From Paenibacillus sp. (GTDB taxonomy: Bacteria > Bacillota > Bacilli > Paenibacillales > YIM-B00363): DNA of 64,000 nt. The stretch covers positions 186,001-250,000 of the forward strand of contig NZ_DASQNA010000018.1 of assembly GCF_035645195.1 (NCBI RefSeq), read 5' to 3'. Positions 50,388 to 59,902 of the stretch are shown piece by piece (position 1 is the stretch's first letter; every line of letters starts with the position of its first letter). The notes under the pieces are model-generated. The model had not been told where the DNA came from. It saw only the letters and a program-made list of their open reading frames with translations, and ran no database searches. Made by a program: the position numbers and the translations under genes.

Positions 50388-51598
50388 AGGTGTTGGTCAT
50401 TAACGCCGGCAGTTCTTCCTTGAAATATCAGCTCTACGACATGACCGACGAGTCGGTGCTGGCCGCCGGCCGCGTGGAGCGCATCGGCATGGAATCCGCC
50501 ATCTTGACCCATGAGCCGGCGGGGAAGCCGGAGGTGCGCGAGGTCAGCGAAATCCTGGACCATACGGCCGCGATCCGAAAAGTGCTGGCCGTCATTGTAC
50601 ATAGCGAGCACGGCGTCATCCGCTCGATCGAAGACATTCAAGCGGTCGGACACCGCGTCGTGCACGGCGGGGAATCGTTCCGCGAATCCGCGATCGTCAC
50701 GCCCGAGGTGAAGCAGGAAATCAAGCGGTTGTTCGATTTGGCGCCGCTGCACAACCCGGCCCACATGATGGGCATTTCGGCGGTGGAAGCGAACTTGCCG
50801 GGCGTGCCGCAGGTCGTCGTCTTCGACACCGCGTTCCACCAGACGATGGACCAGAACGCGTACCTGTATCCGATCCCGCTGGCGCTGTACCGCCGGCACA
50901 AAATTCGGAAATACGGCTTCCACGGCACGTCGCACATGTACGTCAGCCGGCGCGCCGCAGAGTTCCTCGGGCGTAAACTCGAGGAGCTCAAAATCGTAAC
51001 GTGTCACATTGGCAACGGCGCCAGCGTCACGGCGGTGAAGGGCGGCAAATCGGTCGACACGTCGATGGGCATGACGCCGCTCGAAGGCCTCATGATGGGC
51101 ACGCGCAGCGGCGATTTGGATCCCGCGGTCGTCCCGTTCGTCATGGGCAAGGAAGATTTGACGATCGGCGAAGTGAGCTCGATGCTGAACAAGCACAGCG
51201 GCCTCATCGCCATCTCCGGCATTTCGAGCGACATGCGCGAAATTCAGGAGGCGATGGAGGAGGGGCATCCGAACGCGAGGCTCGCGTTCGAGATGTACGA
51301 GTACCGGCTGCGCAAATATATCGGCGCGTACGCCGCGGCCATGAACGGCATCGACGCGATCGTCTTTACGGCGGGCGTCGGCGAAAATTCGTGGCTGCTT
51401 CGGGCGAGAACGTGCCTGAATTTAGCGTATTTGGGCGTAGAAATCGATCCCGAAGCGAATTTGGTGCGCTCGAAGGAGGATCGGCGCATCTCGACGGCGA
51501 ATTCGAAAGTCGAGGTGCTCGTCATTCCGACCAACGAAGAGCTCGTCATCGCAAGGGATACGTACGCGTTGGTGCGGTCGGAAGAGAGCGGCGCGTAA
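50384..51598 (+). CDS. ackA: Acetate kinase
   Basis: Makes ATP from acetyl phosphate, or the reverse. The 404-residue protein has VLVINAGSSSLKYQLY, GHRVVHGGE, VFDTAFHQTMD, the catalytic region YGFHGTSHMYV, and CHIGNGASVTAVKGGKSVDTSMGMTPLEGLMMGTRSGD, with FTAGVGEN for adenine. It overlaps the dehydrogenase gene. pta is not in the window. Confidence 0.98.
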   Translation: MKVLVINAGSSSLKYQLYDMTDESVLAAGRVERIGMESAILTHEPAGKPEVREVSEILDHTAAIRKVLAVIVHSEHGVIRSIEDIQAVGHRVVHGGESFRESAIVTPEVKQEIKRLFDLAPLHNPAHMMGISAVEANLPGVPQVVVFDTAFHQTMDQNAYLYPIPLALYRRHKIRKYGFHGTSHMYVSRRAAEFLGRKLEELKIVTCHIGNGASVTAVKGGKSVDTSMGMTPLEGLMMGTRSGDLDPAVVPFVMGKEDLTIGEVSSMLNKHSGLIAISGISSDMREIQEAMEEGHPNARLAFEMYEYRLRKYIGAYAAAMNGIDAIVFTAGVGENSWLLRARTCLNLAYLGVEIDPEANLVRSKEDRRISTANSKVEVLVIPTNEELVIARDTYALVRSEESGA

Positions 51599-51625
51599 TT
51601 TTTATCGAAAAGTAGGGGTCGAACT

Positions 51626-52936
<1,311 letters not shown>

Positions 52937-52956
52937 AGAGAAACGGAGGAACGACC

Positions 52957-53670
52957 ATGGCGCCACTGGACGCGTACCGGGAAGGGCTTCGCGCGGGGTT
53001 GCGCCTCGGCGCGGCATCCGTTCCCGGCTTATTCTTGCAAACATACGCCCGGCTGGGCCTCTCGGAGATCGAAGCGATGCTTCTGATCCATCTGATGTAT
53101 TTCCAAGAGCGGGAGCATACGGTGTTCCCGACGCCCGAGCAGCTCGCCTCGCGCATGTCGACGTCGCCCGATCGGGTGCTGTCGGCGATCGAGCGGTTCG
53201 TCCGCGAAGGCTTCCTGACGATCGAAGACGACGTCGACGCCGTCACCGGCGTCCGCGGCGAGCGGTACGATCTAGCGCCGCTGTACGACAAGCTCGCGGC
53301 GGCTTGGTCGGCGCAGCCGGAGTTAGACGAGTACGATGCTACGGTCGAGCCGGAGACGTACCGCCAGACGGCGGCGTCCTCGCCTGCGCCTCGCGAGACG
53401 GCCGCCTCGCGGCGCAAAGATCTGTTCACCGTCTTCGAGAGCGAATTCGCCCGTCCGCTGTCTCCGCTGGAGTACGAGACGATCGTCAATTGGCTCGACC
53501 AGGACAAATATACGGATTCGCTCATCATGGCGGCGCTGAAGGAAGCGGTGTTCGCCGGGAAGGTGCATTTCCGTTATATCGACCGCATCCTGATGGAGTG
53601 GGCGAAAAACCGAATTACGACGCCGGAGGAAGCGAAGGCGTATACGGAGCGGTTCCGGGGCGGTCGTTAA
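52957..53670 (+). CDS. dnaD: DNA replication protein DnaD
   Basis: Helps load the replicative helicase with DnaA and DnaB in Gram-positives. The 237-residue protein has an N-terminal winged helix (LGLSEIEAMLLIHLMYFQEREHTVFPTPEQLASRM), a linker from about 120 to 150, and the C-terminal DnaB_2-type domain with LFTVFESEFARPLSPLEYETIVNWLD and YIDRILMEWAKN. ATG 52957 follows CGGAGGA. nth, which follows dnaD in Bacillus, is absent; a terminator ends the unit. Confidence 0.95.
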   Translation: MAPLDAYREGLRAGLRLGAASVPGLFLQTYARLGLSEIEAMLLIHLMYFQEREHTVFPTPEQLASRMSTSPDRVLSAIERFVREGFLTIEDDVDAVTGVRGERYDLAPLYDKLAAAWSAQPELDEYDATVEPETYRQTAASSPAPRETAASRRKDLFTVFESEFARPLSPLEYETIVNWLDQDKYTDSLIMAALKEAVFAGKVHFRYIDRILMEWAKNRITTPEEAKAYTERFRGGR

Positions 53671-53705
53671 CGGTTGCGCCCCTGCCCGGAGCGCCGCTCC
53701 TCGAT

Positions 53706-53746
53706 ACACCGTCCGACGCGCAGCATTGCGCGCGGGCGGTGTTTTT
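53706..53746 (+). terminator. Terminator after dnaD
   Basis: ACACCGTCCG-A-CGCGCA and TGCGCGCGGGCGGTGT form a 16-bp stem with one bulged A and a GCAT loop, then TTTTT. Confidence 0.9.
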
Positions 53747-53864
53747 GTCGTTGCGCCGCCCGACTCGGCGCGGGGAGGGACCCGCGCTTCGGACGGTGCT
53801 TCCCGTCGTCCGGCTGTGATAAAATGGAAGGCGACTGCAATTCACGGAAACGAGGGCGAAGCGT

Positions 53865-54118
53865 ATGTGGATCAAGCTGCCGAGAGAGCAGAAACAAGAT
53901 ATCGTCGAAGCGGTGCAGCGTTATTTCGAAACGGAGCGGGACGAATCGATCGGGTCGGTCGCGGCCGAGGGGATCGTCGACTTTTTTGTCGAGGCGCTGG
54001 CCCGCATCTGTATAACCAAGGCGTCAACGACGCGCGCCGCGTCGTCGCGGAGCGGATCGCGGCGGTCGAGGACGAGCTGTACGCGCTGGAGCGGCCGAAC
54101 CCGCGATTAGGTCGATGA
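53865..54118 (+). pseudogene. DUF2164 family gene with a frameshift
   Basis: The first 46 codons (MWIKLPREQKQDIVEAVQRYFETERDESIGSVAAEGIVDFFVEAL) match the start of DUF2164 proteins, which then read GPYxYNxGVxDA. Here the frame turns to unrelated residues after CTG near 53999, while GPHLYNQGVNDARRVVAERIAAVEDELYALE follows in the -1 frame and stops at 54118. One missing G in CTGGCCCG would explain it. Alternatively slippage on CTTTTTTG (53981-53988) would bring the ribosome into the second frame. The second frame overlaps the next gene by ATGA, which suggests the whole gene was, or is, functional. Function of the family is unknown. Confidence 0.75.
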
Positions 54119-54786
54119 GCCGGAATCGCGCGTGTTTGCTGCTGCACGGATTTACGGGCGGCCCGTACGAGGTGGAGCCGCTGGCGCGCCATTTGCGCGC
54201 TTGCGGCTGGCATTGCGTCGCGCCGACGCTGCCGGGCCACGGGGAATCGCTGCGGGCGTTGAAGAACGTCCGGTACGCGGACTGGCTCGCGGCGGCGTCG
54301 GCCGCCGCCGAGTCGCTGATTGCGCGCACCGGCCCGATCGACGTCGTCGGATTCAGCATGGGCGGTCTGCTTGCCGCGCACATTGCGAATCGGTATCCGG
54401 TCCGCCGGGTAGCGCTGCTGAACGCGGCGGTCTATTATATTAGCCCGATGCGGTTTTTGCGCAACGCGGCAAGGCAGGTGCGCTCGGACGGATGGAAGGG
54501 GCTGCGCATCAAGCGCGAGACGCCGCCCTCGGCGATTCTCGAGTTCGCGAAGCTCGTTCGGGCGGTGCGTCCCGAGCTGTATCGCGTCGCCCAGCCGACG
54601 TTCATCGCGCAATCGGAGCAGGACGAAATCGTTCATCCGCGAAGCGCGCAGTACATTTATCGAGCGGTGCGGGGCGAGAAGGAGGCGGTCTTGTACCCGA
54701 ACTCGCTGCATATGATATGCGGCGGACCGGATGCAGGGCTGTTATTCGCCCATATCGAACGCTTTTTTGCGAAGGGGGACGATTGA
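54115..54786 (+). CDS. Alpha/beta-hydrolase, carboxylesterase-like
   Basis: A 223-residue serine hydrolase. It has LLLHGFTGGPYEVEPLARHL with the oxyanion HG, the nucleophile elbow GFSMGG (Ser about 89), an acid-site region AQSEQDEIVHPRSAQ and the catalytic His in LHMICGG near 205. The set resembles the small monoacylglycerol/carboxylesterases of Bacillus (Est30 type). Substrate unknown. ATG 54115 overlaps the end of the frameshifted DUF2164 gene; its stop overlaps the next start. Confidence 0.9.
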   Translation: MSRNRACLLLHGFTGGPYEVEPLARHLRACGWHCVAPTLPGHGESLRALKNVRYADWLAAASAAAESLIARTGPIDVVGFSMGGLLAAHIANRYPVRRVALLNAAVYYISPMRFLRNAARQVRSDGWKGLRIKRETPPSAILEFAKLVRAVRPELYRVAQPTFIAQSEQDEIVHPRSAQYIYRAVRGEKEAVLYPNSLHMICGGPDAGLLFAHIERFFAKGDD

Positions 54787-55496
54787 TGCTTACGCTCGAG
54801 GTGCGGAGAGGGTCTTGGCTGGGCCATCCGGCGACGGCGGCGCTGTGCGCGGCATTGTCCGCCGGCTGCTGCGCCATGCTGGCGTTCCGGCCGACGCTGG
54901 CGGAGGAAGTGCGGTTTTTATTTTTAGGCTGGAATTTGTTCCTGGCGTGGCTGCCTTACGTCGCCGCGGCTGCGGCCGCGCTGCTGCTCCGGTCGCCGGC
55001 GCTGCGGCCGCTCTGCCGAGCCGGGGCAATCGCCTCGGGGATCCTCTGGCTGCTTTTTTTGCCGAACGCCTTGTATTTAGCGACCGATTTGATCCATTTG
55101 ATCGCCGGGCGCAACCGGTATATCGAAGGCGGCTCCATCAGCTATTTGGTCTGGTACGATCTCTGTTTGTTTTTGGCGTTTTTTTGGTGCGGCGTGTTTC
55201 TCGGCTTTTTGTCCACGCTCATCATGCACCGGCTGACGGCGGACCGGTTCGGCCGCCCGGCGGGTTGGGCGTTCGTCGCCGTCGTGTCGCTGCTGTGCGG
55301 GTACGGCGTCTTTTTGGGCCGCATCGTACGATTGAACAGCTGGGATGCGTTGGTGCGGCCGAATGAGTTGATCGAGGAAGTATTGGGAAATCTACATTGG
55401 CGAGGGGCGGCGTTCAGCCTGCTGTTCGCCGCGTTCGCGGGAGTGACCTATTTATTTTTGTATCTGCTGCAGCGGCGGGGCGGGCGAGAGGATTAG
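54786..55496 (+). CDS. DUF1361 membrane protein
   Basis: A 236-residue protein with about seven membrane helices. The typical DUF1361 features are seen: FLFLGWNLFLAWLPY, WLLFLPNALYLATDLIHL and YLVWYDLCLFLAFFWCGVFLGFLSTLIMH. Its role is unknown. TGATG overlap with the esterase gene suggests coupled translation. Confidence 0.88.
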   Translation: MLTLEVRRGSWLGHPATAALCAALSAGCCAMLAFRPTLAEEVRFLFLGWNLFLAWLPYVAAAAAALLLRSPALRPLCRAGAIASGILWLLFLPNALYLATDLIHLIAGRNRYIEGGSISYLVWYDLCLFLAFFWCGVFLGFLSTLIMHRLTADRFGRPAGWAFVAVVSLLCGYGVFLGRIVRLNSWDALVRPNELIEEVLGNLHWRGAAFSLLFAAFAGVTYLFLYLLQRRGGRED

Positions 55497-55552
55497 GCGG
55501 GGCGAGTCTGACATACACTGAGAACGAACACGAGAGAAAGGGGACTTGCCTT

Positions 55553-56179
55553 ACGAAAGGATCCGGAAAACTCGTTGTTTGCGATTTATTGTTTTACGCA
55601 TTGCTCCCGTACGCCATCTGGATGTTCGCGCGCCATGCCGTTTCGGACTACCACGCGCTGCTGCTGTCGACCGTTCCCGGCTTCGCCTATACGATCGGGC
55701 GGTTCGCGATGGAGCGGAGCTGGAACGTCACCGGGCTTTTCTTGATCGCCGCGCTGCTCATCGGCACGACGATCGATTTGCTGTCGGGCGACGCGGAGAC
55801 GATGATCCGCAATCATATTCGGACGCTGCTCGCGTTCGGGATGTTCTTTTTCCTTACGATGCTGGTGAAGCGTCCGATGGCGCTCTATTTTTTCGAGGAT
55901 ACCGCGCGGGTGCTCGGCTGGATGCCGGAGTCGATGCGCGACCGGGAGACGCTGCGCAGCGGGGGCCTGCTCCCGTATTTTCAAGCGCTGACGCTGCTGT
56001 TCGCGCTGCGGTACGTCGTCATCGCGGCGGTGAAGACGGTCATGTTTTCGATCCATGGCATCGAAGGGTACGGGCTGCTCATTTGGTGGCGCGTCGCCTT
56101 AAGCTGGGGCTTCGGAGCGATCATTCTGCTGGCGTCGCTGTACGTCGCCGGCCGGGTCAGGGAGCGGCTGGGGAGCTGA
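55553..56179 (+). CDS. VC0807-like membrane protein, 5' end unresolved
   Basis: About 208 residues with around six membrane helices; KGSGKLVVCDLLFYALLPYAIW and LLSTVPGFAYTIGRFAMERSWNVTGLF fit the VC0807 family. No ATG, GTG or TTG in frame fits the ribosome site AGAAAGGGG (55534): TTG 55546 is well spaced but one base out of frame with the rest. Removing one C at 55549-55550 would give a normal start (Leu-Thr-Lys-Gly). In-frame TTG 55589 would drop the first 12 residues. So either a sequence error or a damaged start. Convergent with mtnB across a bidirectional terminator. Confidence 0.65.
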   Translation, partial: TKGSGKLVVCDLLFYALLPYAIWMFARHAVSDYHALLLSTVPGFAYTIGRFAMERSWNVTGLFLIAALLIGTTIDLLSGDAETMIRNHIRTLLAFGMFFFLTMLVKRPMALYFFEDTARVLGWMPESMRDRETLRSGGLLPYFQALTLLFALRYVVIAAVKTVMFSIHGIEGYGLLIWWRVALSWGFGAIILLASLYVAGRVRERLGS

Positions 56180-56198
56180 GCGGCTCGCCGGCCATACA

Positions 56199-56230
56199 TA
56201 AAAAAACGGCGCCGAGGCGCCGTTTATTTC
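56199..56230. terminator. Bidirectional terminator between the VC0807-like gene and mtnB
   Basis: AACGGCGCC-GA-GGCGCCGTT with seven A on the left and TTTATTT on the right, so it can stop both converging transcripts. Confidence 0.85.
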
Positions 56231-56859
56231 GTCAGGAGCAAATATTTGTAGCGGTGCTCGAACAGGAATTCGAACGCCTCCAGATGACGCTTCGCTTCGA
56301 ACGCGTTCGCGCCCCAGGCGTAAATGCCGTGGTTGCGGAGCAATATGCCCGGAACGTTCGGACGGATCGCGCCGCCCACCAGCTCGGCGATGCGCGGAAT
56401 GTCGGCGTAGTTCGGCAGGATCGGCACCTCGATAGCCGCGTTTTCCTCCCAAATGTTGAACGCTTTGATCAGCTCGACGCCTTGAATCGGCACATGGCCG
56501 AGGGACGCGTCATACTCCGAGATAATGTTGTTGTAAATCGTATGGACGTGGAAAATGGCGCCGCAGCCCGTGTGCTTGTAAATTTCGCAGTGGATGAGCG
56601 TTTCGGCGGAAGGCTTCAGCCCCGTCGGCTCCGTCGGCTTGCCGTCTTGGTCGACGAGCAGAAAATCTTCCGGCGTGTTGACGGATTTGTCTTTGCCGCT
56701 CGACGTGACGGCGAACGTAAACCGGTCCTGCGTGAAATCGCCGACGCGGACGGACAAGTTGCCGCTCGTGCCGGCGAACCAGCCTCGCGCGGCGAAATCG
56801 GTTTTGATCGCGCGCAGCTCGGCGAATGCGGCCATGCGCTGCTCTAATGGAAGGGTCAT
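56224..56859 (-). CDS. mtnB: Methylthioribulose-1-phosphate dehydratase
   Basis: Class II aldolase-like zinc enzyme of methionine salvage; dehydrates MTRu-1-P. The 211-residue protein has FAGTSGNLSVR, SSGKDKS, the metal ligands in IFHVHTIYNN (two His) and a late His in RNHGIYAWG. ATG at 56859 overlaps mtnX by 4 bases. Last gene of the mtnWXB unit; the following steps (mtnA, mtnK, mtnD, mtnE) are not here. Confidence 0.96.
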   Translation of the reverse strand: MTLPLEQRMAAFAELRAIKTDFAARGWFAGTSGNLSVRVGDFTQDRFTFAVTSSGKDKSVNTPEDFLLVDQDGKPTEPTGLKPSAETLIHCEIYKHTGCGAIFHVHTIYNNIISEYDASLGHVPIQGVELIKAFNIWEENAAIEVPILPNYADIPRIAELVGGAIRPNVPGILLRNHGIYAWGANAFEAKRHLEAFEFLFEHRYKYLLLTK

Positions 56860-57557
56860 CGGACGTTCTCTCCTTGCGTTTCGGTAATGGTGTTCAGGAC
56901 GCGAATGACGTCGTGGAACGTTTCGTATTCGTAATGCGGCAATCCGAGCTCGCGGCAGCGGACCGCGAGATGGGAGCGCGCGAACACGATGTCGGCGATT
57001 TTCGCGCCTTCGAAATCGGTGATGCTGTCGCCGATTAGCATTCGATAGTACTCTTCCTTCGGAAAGCCCCGCATGACGCGCGTTTTGCACATGCCGCAGT
57101 CGTTCGAGCAGGCGTCGTCGCACGGATGCGGCCACAAAATCTCGATGTGCTCCCCGCTGAAATCGGCCGAATTGCAATAGATGCGATCCTCGTCGATGTC
57201 GAAGGGCGCGAGCAGCGGGCGCAGGAAAAAGTCGACCCCGCCGCTCGTGACGTAGAACGGAATGCCTTTCGCCTTGCACAAGGCGAGCAGCTCGGCGAAG
57301 CCGGGGCGGATGCCGGCGGTCTCAAGCACGTAGTTCGTAATGGCCTCCTTCATGCCGGAGGGCAGAAGGGCGAACATTTCGCCGACGCCTTGACGGATGC
57401 TTTTGCGGCCGCCGACGATTGTATCGACGATGCCGGACCACCCCGGCGGATCGAAATGGCGCATGATCGCCACGATGTTGTCGCTGAGCGTGATCGTGCC
57501 GTCGAAGTCGCAGAATATGATCGGTTGTTTGCCTTGCGGCACGGCGTGGGCATTCAC
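56856..57557 (-). CDS. mtnX: HK-MTPenyl-1-P phosphatase
   Basis: HAD-type phosphatase of methionine salvage. The 233-residue protein has the nucleophile motif IIFCDFDGTITLSDN, VTSGGVDFFL, CSNDCGMCKTR (cysteine cluster typical of MtnX), and IGDSITDFEGAKIADIVFAR for Mg2+. Start is GTG 57557, one base after the mtnW stop. Splitting of enolase (mtnW) and phosphatase (mtnX) is the Bacillus arrangement; other bacteria use a fused MtnC. Confidence 0.95.
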   Translation of the reverse strand: MNAHAVPQGKQPIIFCDFDGTITLSDNIVAIMRHFDPPGWSGIVDTIVGGRKSIRQGVGEMFALLPSGMKEAITNYVLETAGIRPGFAELLALCKAKGIPFYVTSGGVDFFLRPLLAPFDIDEDRIYCNSADFSGEHIEILWPHPCDDACSNDCGMCKTRVMRGFPKEEYYRMLIGDSITDFEGAKIADIVFARSHLAVRCRELGLPHYEYETFHDVIRVLNTITETQGENVR

Positions 57558-57558
57558 G

Positions 57559-58803
57559 TTACCGTTTCACTCCCCATCGTTCGATTGCGGTTTTCAGCGC
57601 TTCCCGGCCGGGCTCGGCCGCGTACGCTTCGAGGTCGACGCACGCGAGCGCCGCGTCGATCGCCTGGCGGAACGCTTGTCCGCCCGCCGCGGTGCCGAGC
57701 GGGTGACCGTGAATGCCGCCGCCGGCGTTGACGACCGACTGCAGGCCGAAGTCGCGGAGCAGCCAAGGCACAAGGCCCGGGTGAATGCCAGCGGACGGCA
57801 CCGGGAAGCTCGTCTTGAGCGCGCCCGCGTCGGCGCGCAGCGCGTCGGCGATCGCCAGCGTCTCTTCCTTCGGCATGACGACGGAACCGTACGGCGACGG
57901 GAACAAGACGAGGTCGGCGCCGGCGAGACGCATCAGCTTGCCGAGCAAGAGCGGCGAAGCGACCCCGTATTCGAGCGCCGGGTACATCGCGCCCGCGAAC
58001 GCCGGATGCGCCGCGATCGGGATGTTGATGTCGGGGTCCTCGGCGAGCTCCTGCAGCACGTCGAACCCGTATGCGAGCACGTTGAACAGCAGCGCGTTCG
58101 CGCCGGCGTCGATCGCCCGCTTCGCCCGTTCGCGCAGCTGCGACGTCCGGCCGGTCAAGTTCGCCGCGTACAGCAGCTTCTGGCCGGTCTGCTTCTCCGC
58201 CTCCTTAGCCGCGGCGATGCACGCTTCTACGCGCTTTTCGATCGGGGTCAGCGGGTTCTCGAACAAAATTTCGTCGTCCTTGATCAGGTCGACGCCGCCG
58301 AGCGCCTGGTGGTAGAACTGCTCGCGCAGCTCCGGCAGGTCGTAGCCGACGACCGATTTGAAAATGCTCATGAGCAGCGGGCGGTCATGTACGCCAAGCA
58401 GCTCGCGAACGCCGTCGATGCCGAATTTCGAGCCGCGGAAGCCGGCGCGGAACTCGTCGGAGAAGTCGAGGTCGAGCAGCTTGATGCGGCCGTCCATCGA
58501 CAGCTTGCCGAACGCCGTGACGAGCAGCGCCGGAATGTCCCGGCTGAAGTTGACGTCCGGGTACGCGATTCTGATGTCCGCATAGCGGAGGGAGGCGAGG
58601 CTGCCGGGCGCGGCGCCGGCTTCCGGCTCGTGCACCTCGACGGACACGACCTTCCCGAGATGCTTCTCCATGTCTTTCTTCTTCGCTTCCGGCAGCTCGG
58701 TCCAGCTTCCTACCGTCAGACCGACCGCGATGCCGGTCGCTTTCTTATCGAAATCCGCTTTGTCGTCGAACGCGCGGTATGTAGCCGTACAATACGAATT
58801 CAT
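57559..58803 (-). CDS. mtnW: DK-MTP-1-P enolase (RuBisCO-like protein)
   Basis: Enolises 2,3-diketo-5-methylthiopentyl-1-phosphate. A RuBisCO-like protein of 414 residues: LLGTxG replaced by family features, DLIKDDEIL with the Lys corresponding to the carbamylated Lys of RuBis[17 protein letters not shown], and [17 protein letters not shown]. It lacks the loop 6 lysine region of true RuBisCO. ATG 58803 follows AAAGGGCGGTG. Its promoter lies 58 bases upstream, with a short leader. Confidence 0.95.
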   Translation of the reverse strand: MNSYCTATYRAFDDKADFDKKATGIAVGLTVGSWTELPEAKKKDMEKHLGKVVSVEVHEPEAGAAPGSLASLRYADIRIAYPDVNFSRDIPALLVTAFGKLSMDGRIKLLDLDFSDEFRAGFRGSKFGIDGVRELLGVHDRPLLMSIFKSVVGYDLPELREQFYHQALGGVDLIKDDEILFENPLTPIEKRVEACIAAAKEAEKQTGQKLLYAANLTGRTSQLRERAKRAIDAGANALLFNVLAYGFDVLQELAEDPDINIPIAAHPAFAGAMYPALEYGVASPLLLGKLMRLAGADLVLFPSPYGSVVMPKEETLAIADALRADAGALKTSFPVPSAGIHPGLVPWLLRDFGLQSVVNAGGGIHGHPLGTAAGGQAFRQAIDAALACVDLEAYAAEPGREALKTAIERWGVKR

Positions 58804-58860
58804 GATCGAAAAACACCGCCCTTTATTAAAAATCGGTTCGCTAGCCGCAAACAACAGTTA

Positions 58861-58889
58861 ATTATACTAGAAAAGCGGGACGGGGTAAA
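58861..58889 (-). promoter_or_regulatory. Promoter of mtnWXB
   Basis: On the minus strand TTTACC (58889-58884) and a perfect TATAAT (58866-58861) are 17 bases apart. The leader to the mtnW start is only about 50 bases, with no room for a SAM riboswitch. Confidence 0.8.
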
Positions 58890-58939
58890 TTTCGCCAGCA
58901 GCGGCGGCAGCGCCGGCCGAGGCCGGCGCGGACGCGAAA

Positions 58940-58973
58940 CCGCCCGAATCGGCGCGGAGCCGAATTCGGGCGG
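58940..58973 (-). terminator. Hairpin after proC
   Basis: CCGCCCGAATTCGG and CCGATTCGGGCGG form a strong stem on the minus strand, followed by TTTCGCG. The short T run makes it a weak terminator. Confidence 0.55.
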
Positions 58974-58981
58974 CGGCGGGG

Positions 58982-59884
58982 TTACTCTTTCGCTTGCTGC
59001 AGCACGGAGGCGGCGATGTCGTCGCCCATCTCCCCGGCGCGGTCGGCCGCGCGCTGGATCGCTTGGACGACGCCCTCGCGGAATTGGAACCGCTCCAAGA
59101 CGCCGATGGCGGCGAACGTCGTGCCGTTCGGCGATGTGACCTTGGCCCGCAGCGCCGCCGGATCCTCGCCGGTCGTCTCGACCATGTGCGCCGCGCCGAG
59201 CACCGTCTGGACGGCGAGCGCCCGGGATTCCTCGGCGGACAGGCCGCCCTGCACGCCGGCTTCGATCATCGCTTCCATCAGGTAGTACACATACGCGGGG
59301 CCGGATCCCGAAAGACCGGTGACGATATTCAGCTTGTTTTCTTCGACCGGCACCGTTGTGCCGACGGCCTGCAGCAGCTGCGTCGCCATCTCGCGCTGCG
59401 CCGCCGACACCGATTCCGAGAAAGCGAGGCCGGTCGCGCCGAGCCCGATCGTCGACGACGTGTTCGGCATCGTGCGGACGATCGGCTGCGGGCGGCCGAG
59501 AAGTCTCTGCATCGTGTCGATCGAGAGGCCCGCGACGACGGAGACGAGCAGCTGTTCCGGCCGGAAGGCGGAGCGGAACTCGATCATCGCGGCGCCGACG
59601 TCCTTCGGCTTCACGGAGAGTACGACGATATCGGCGTTCGCGACGAGCCGCTGCCGCTCGTCGTGCGCGTTCGTTTCCGGCGCGCGAATGCCGTATGCGG
59701 ATTGCAATGCGTCGATACGGCTCCGGTCGTTCCGGTAGAGCGCGACGACGGATTGCGGGCGGACGAGCTTCGCTTCGACGATGCCGCGCAGGAGCGCTTC
59801 CGACATCGAGCCGGCGCCGATGAAGACGATTCGCTGTTCGGACAACGCCGCGCTCGTCGCGGCGGATTGCGAGGAAGTGTTCAT
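58982..59884 (-). CDS. proC: Pyrroline-5-carboxylate reductase
   Basis: Last step of proline synthesis. The 300-residue protein has VFIGAGSMSEALLRGI for NAD(P)H, VLSVKPKDV, RTMPNTSSTIGLGATG and the signature GLSGSGPAYVYYLMEAMIEAGVQGGL. The N-terminus has a Ser/Ala-rich extension of about 15 residues. ATG 59884 follows AAAGGAGA. It follows proA on the minus strand, 18 bases apart, so the operon is proB-proA-proC. Confidence 0.97.
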   Translation of the reverse strand: MNTSSQSAATSAALSEQRIVFIGAGSMSEALLRGIVEAKLVRPQSVVALYRNDRSRIDALQSAYGIRAPETNAHDERQRLVANADIVVLSVKPKDVGAAMIEFRSAFRPEQLLVSVVAGLSIDTMQRLLGRPQPIVRTMPNTSSTIGLGATGLAFSESVSAAQREMATQLLQAVGTTVPVEENKLNIVTGLSGSGPAYVYYLMEAMIEAGVQGGLSAEESRALAVQTVLGAAHMVETTGEDPAALRAKVTSPNGTTFAAIGVLERFQFREGVVQAIQRAADRAGEMGDDIAASVLQQAKE

Positions 59885-59902
59885 GGTGTATCGATTTCTC
59901 CT

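Noticed and set aside
57559-58803. True RuBisCO large subunit
   Set aside because: The neighbours mtnX and mtnB and the family pattern show a methionine-salvage RuBisCO-like enolase; no small subunit or phosphoribulokinase is present.
58804-58981. SAM riboswitch ahead of mtnW
   Set aside because: Promoter is too close to the gene and no S-box sequence was found.
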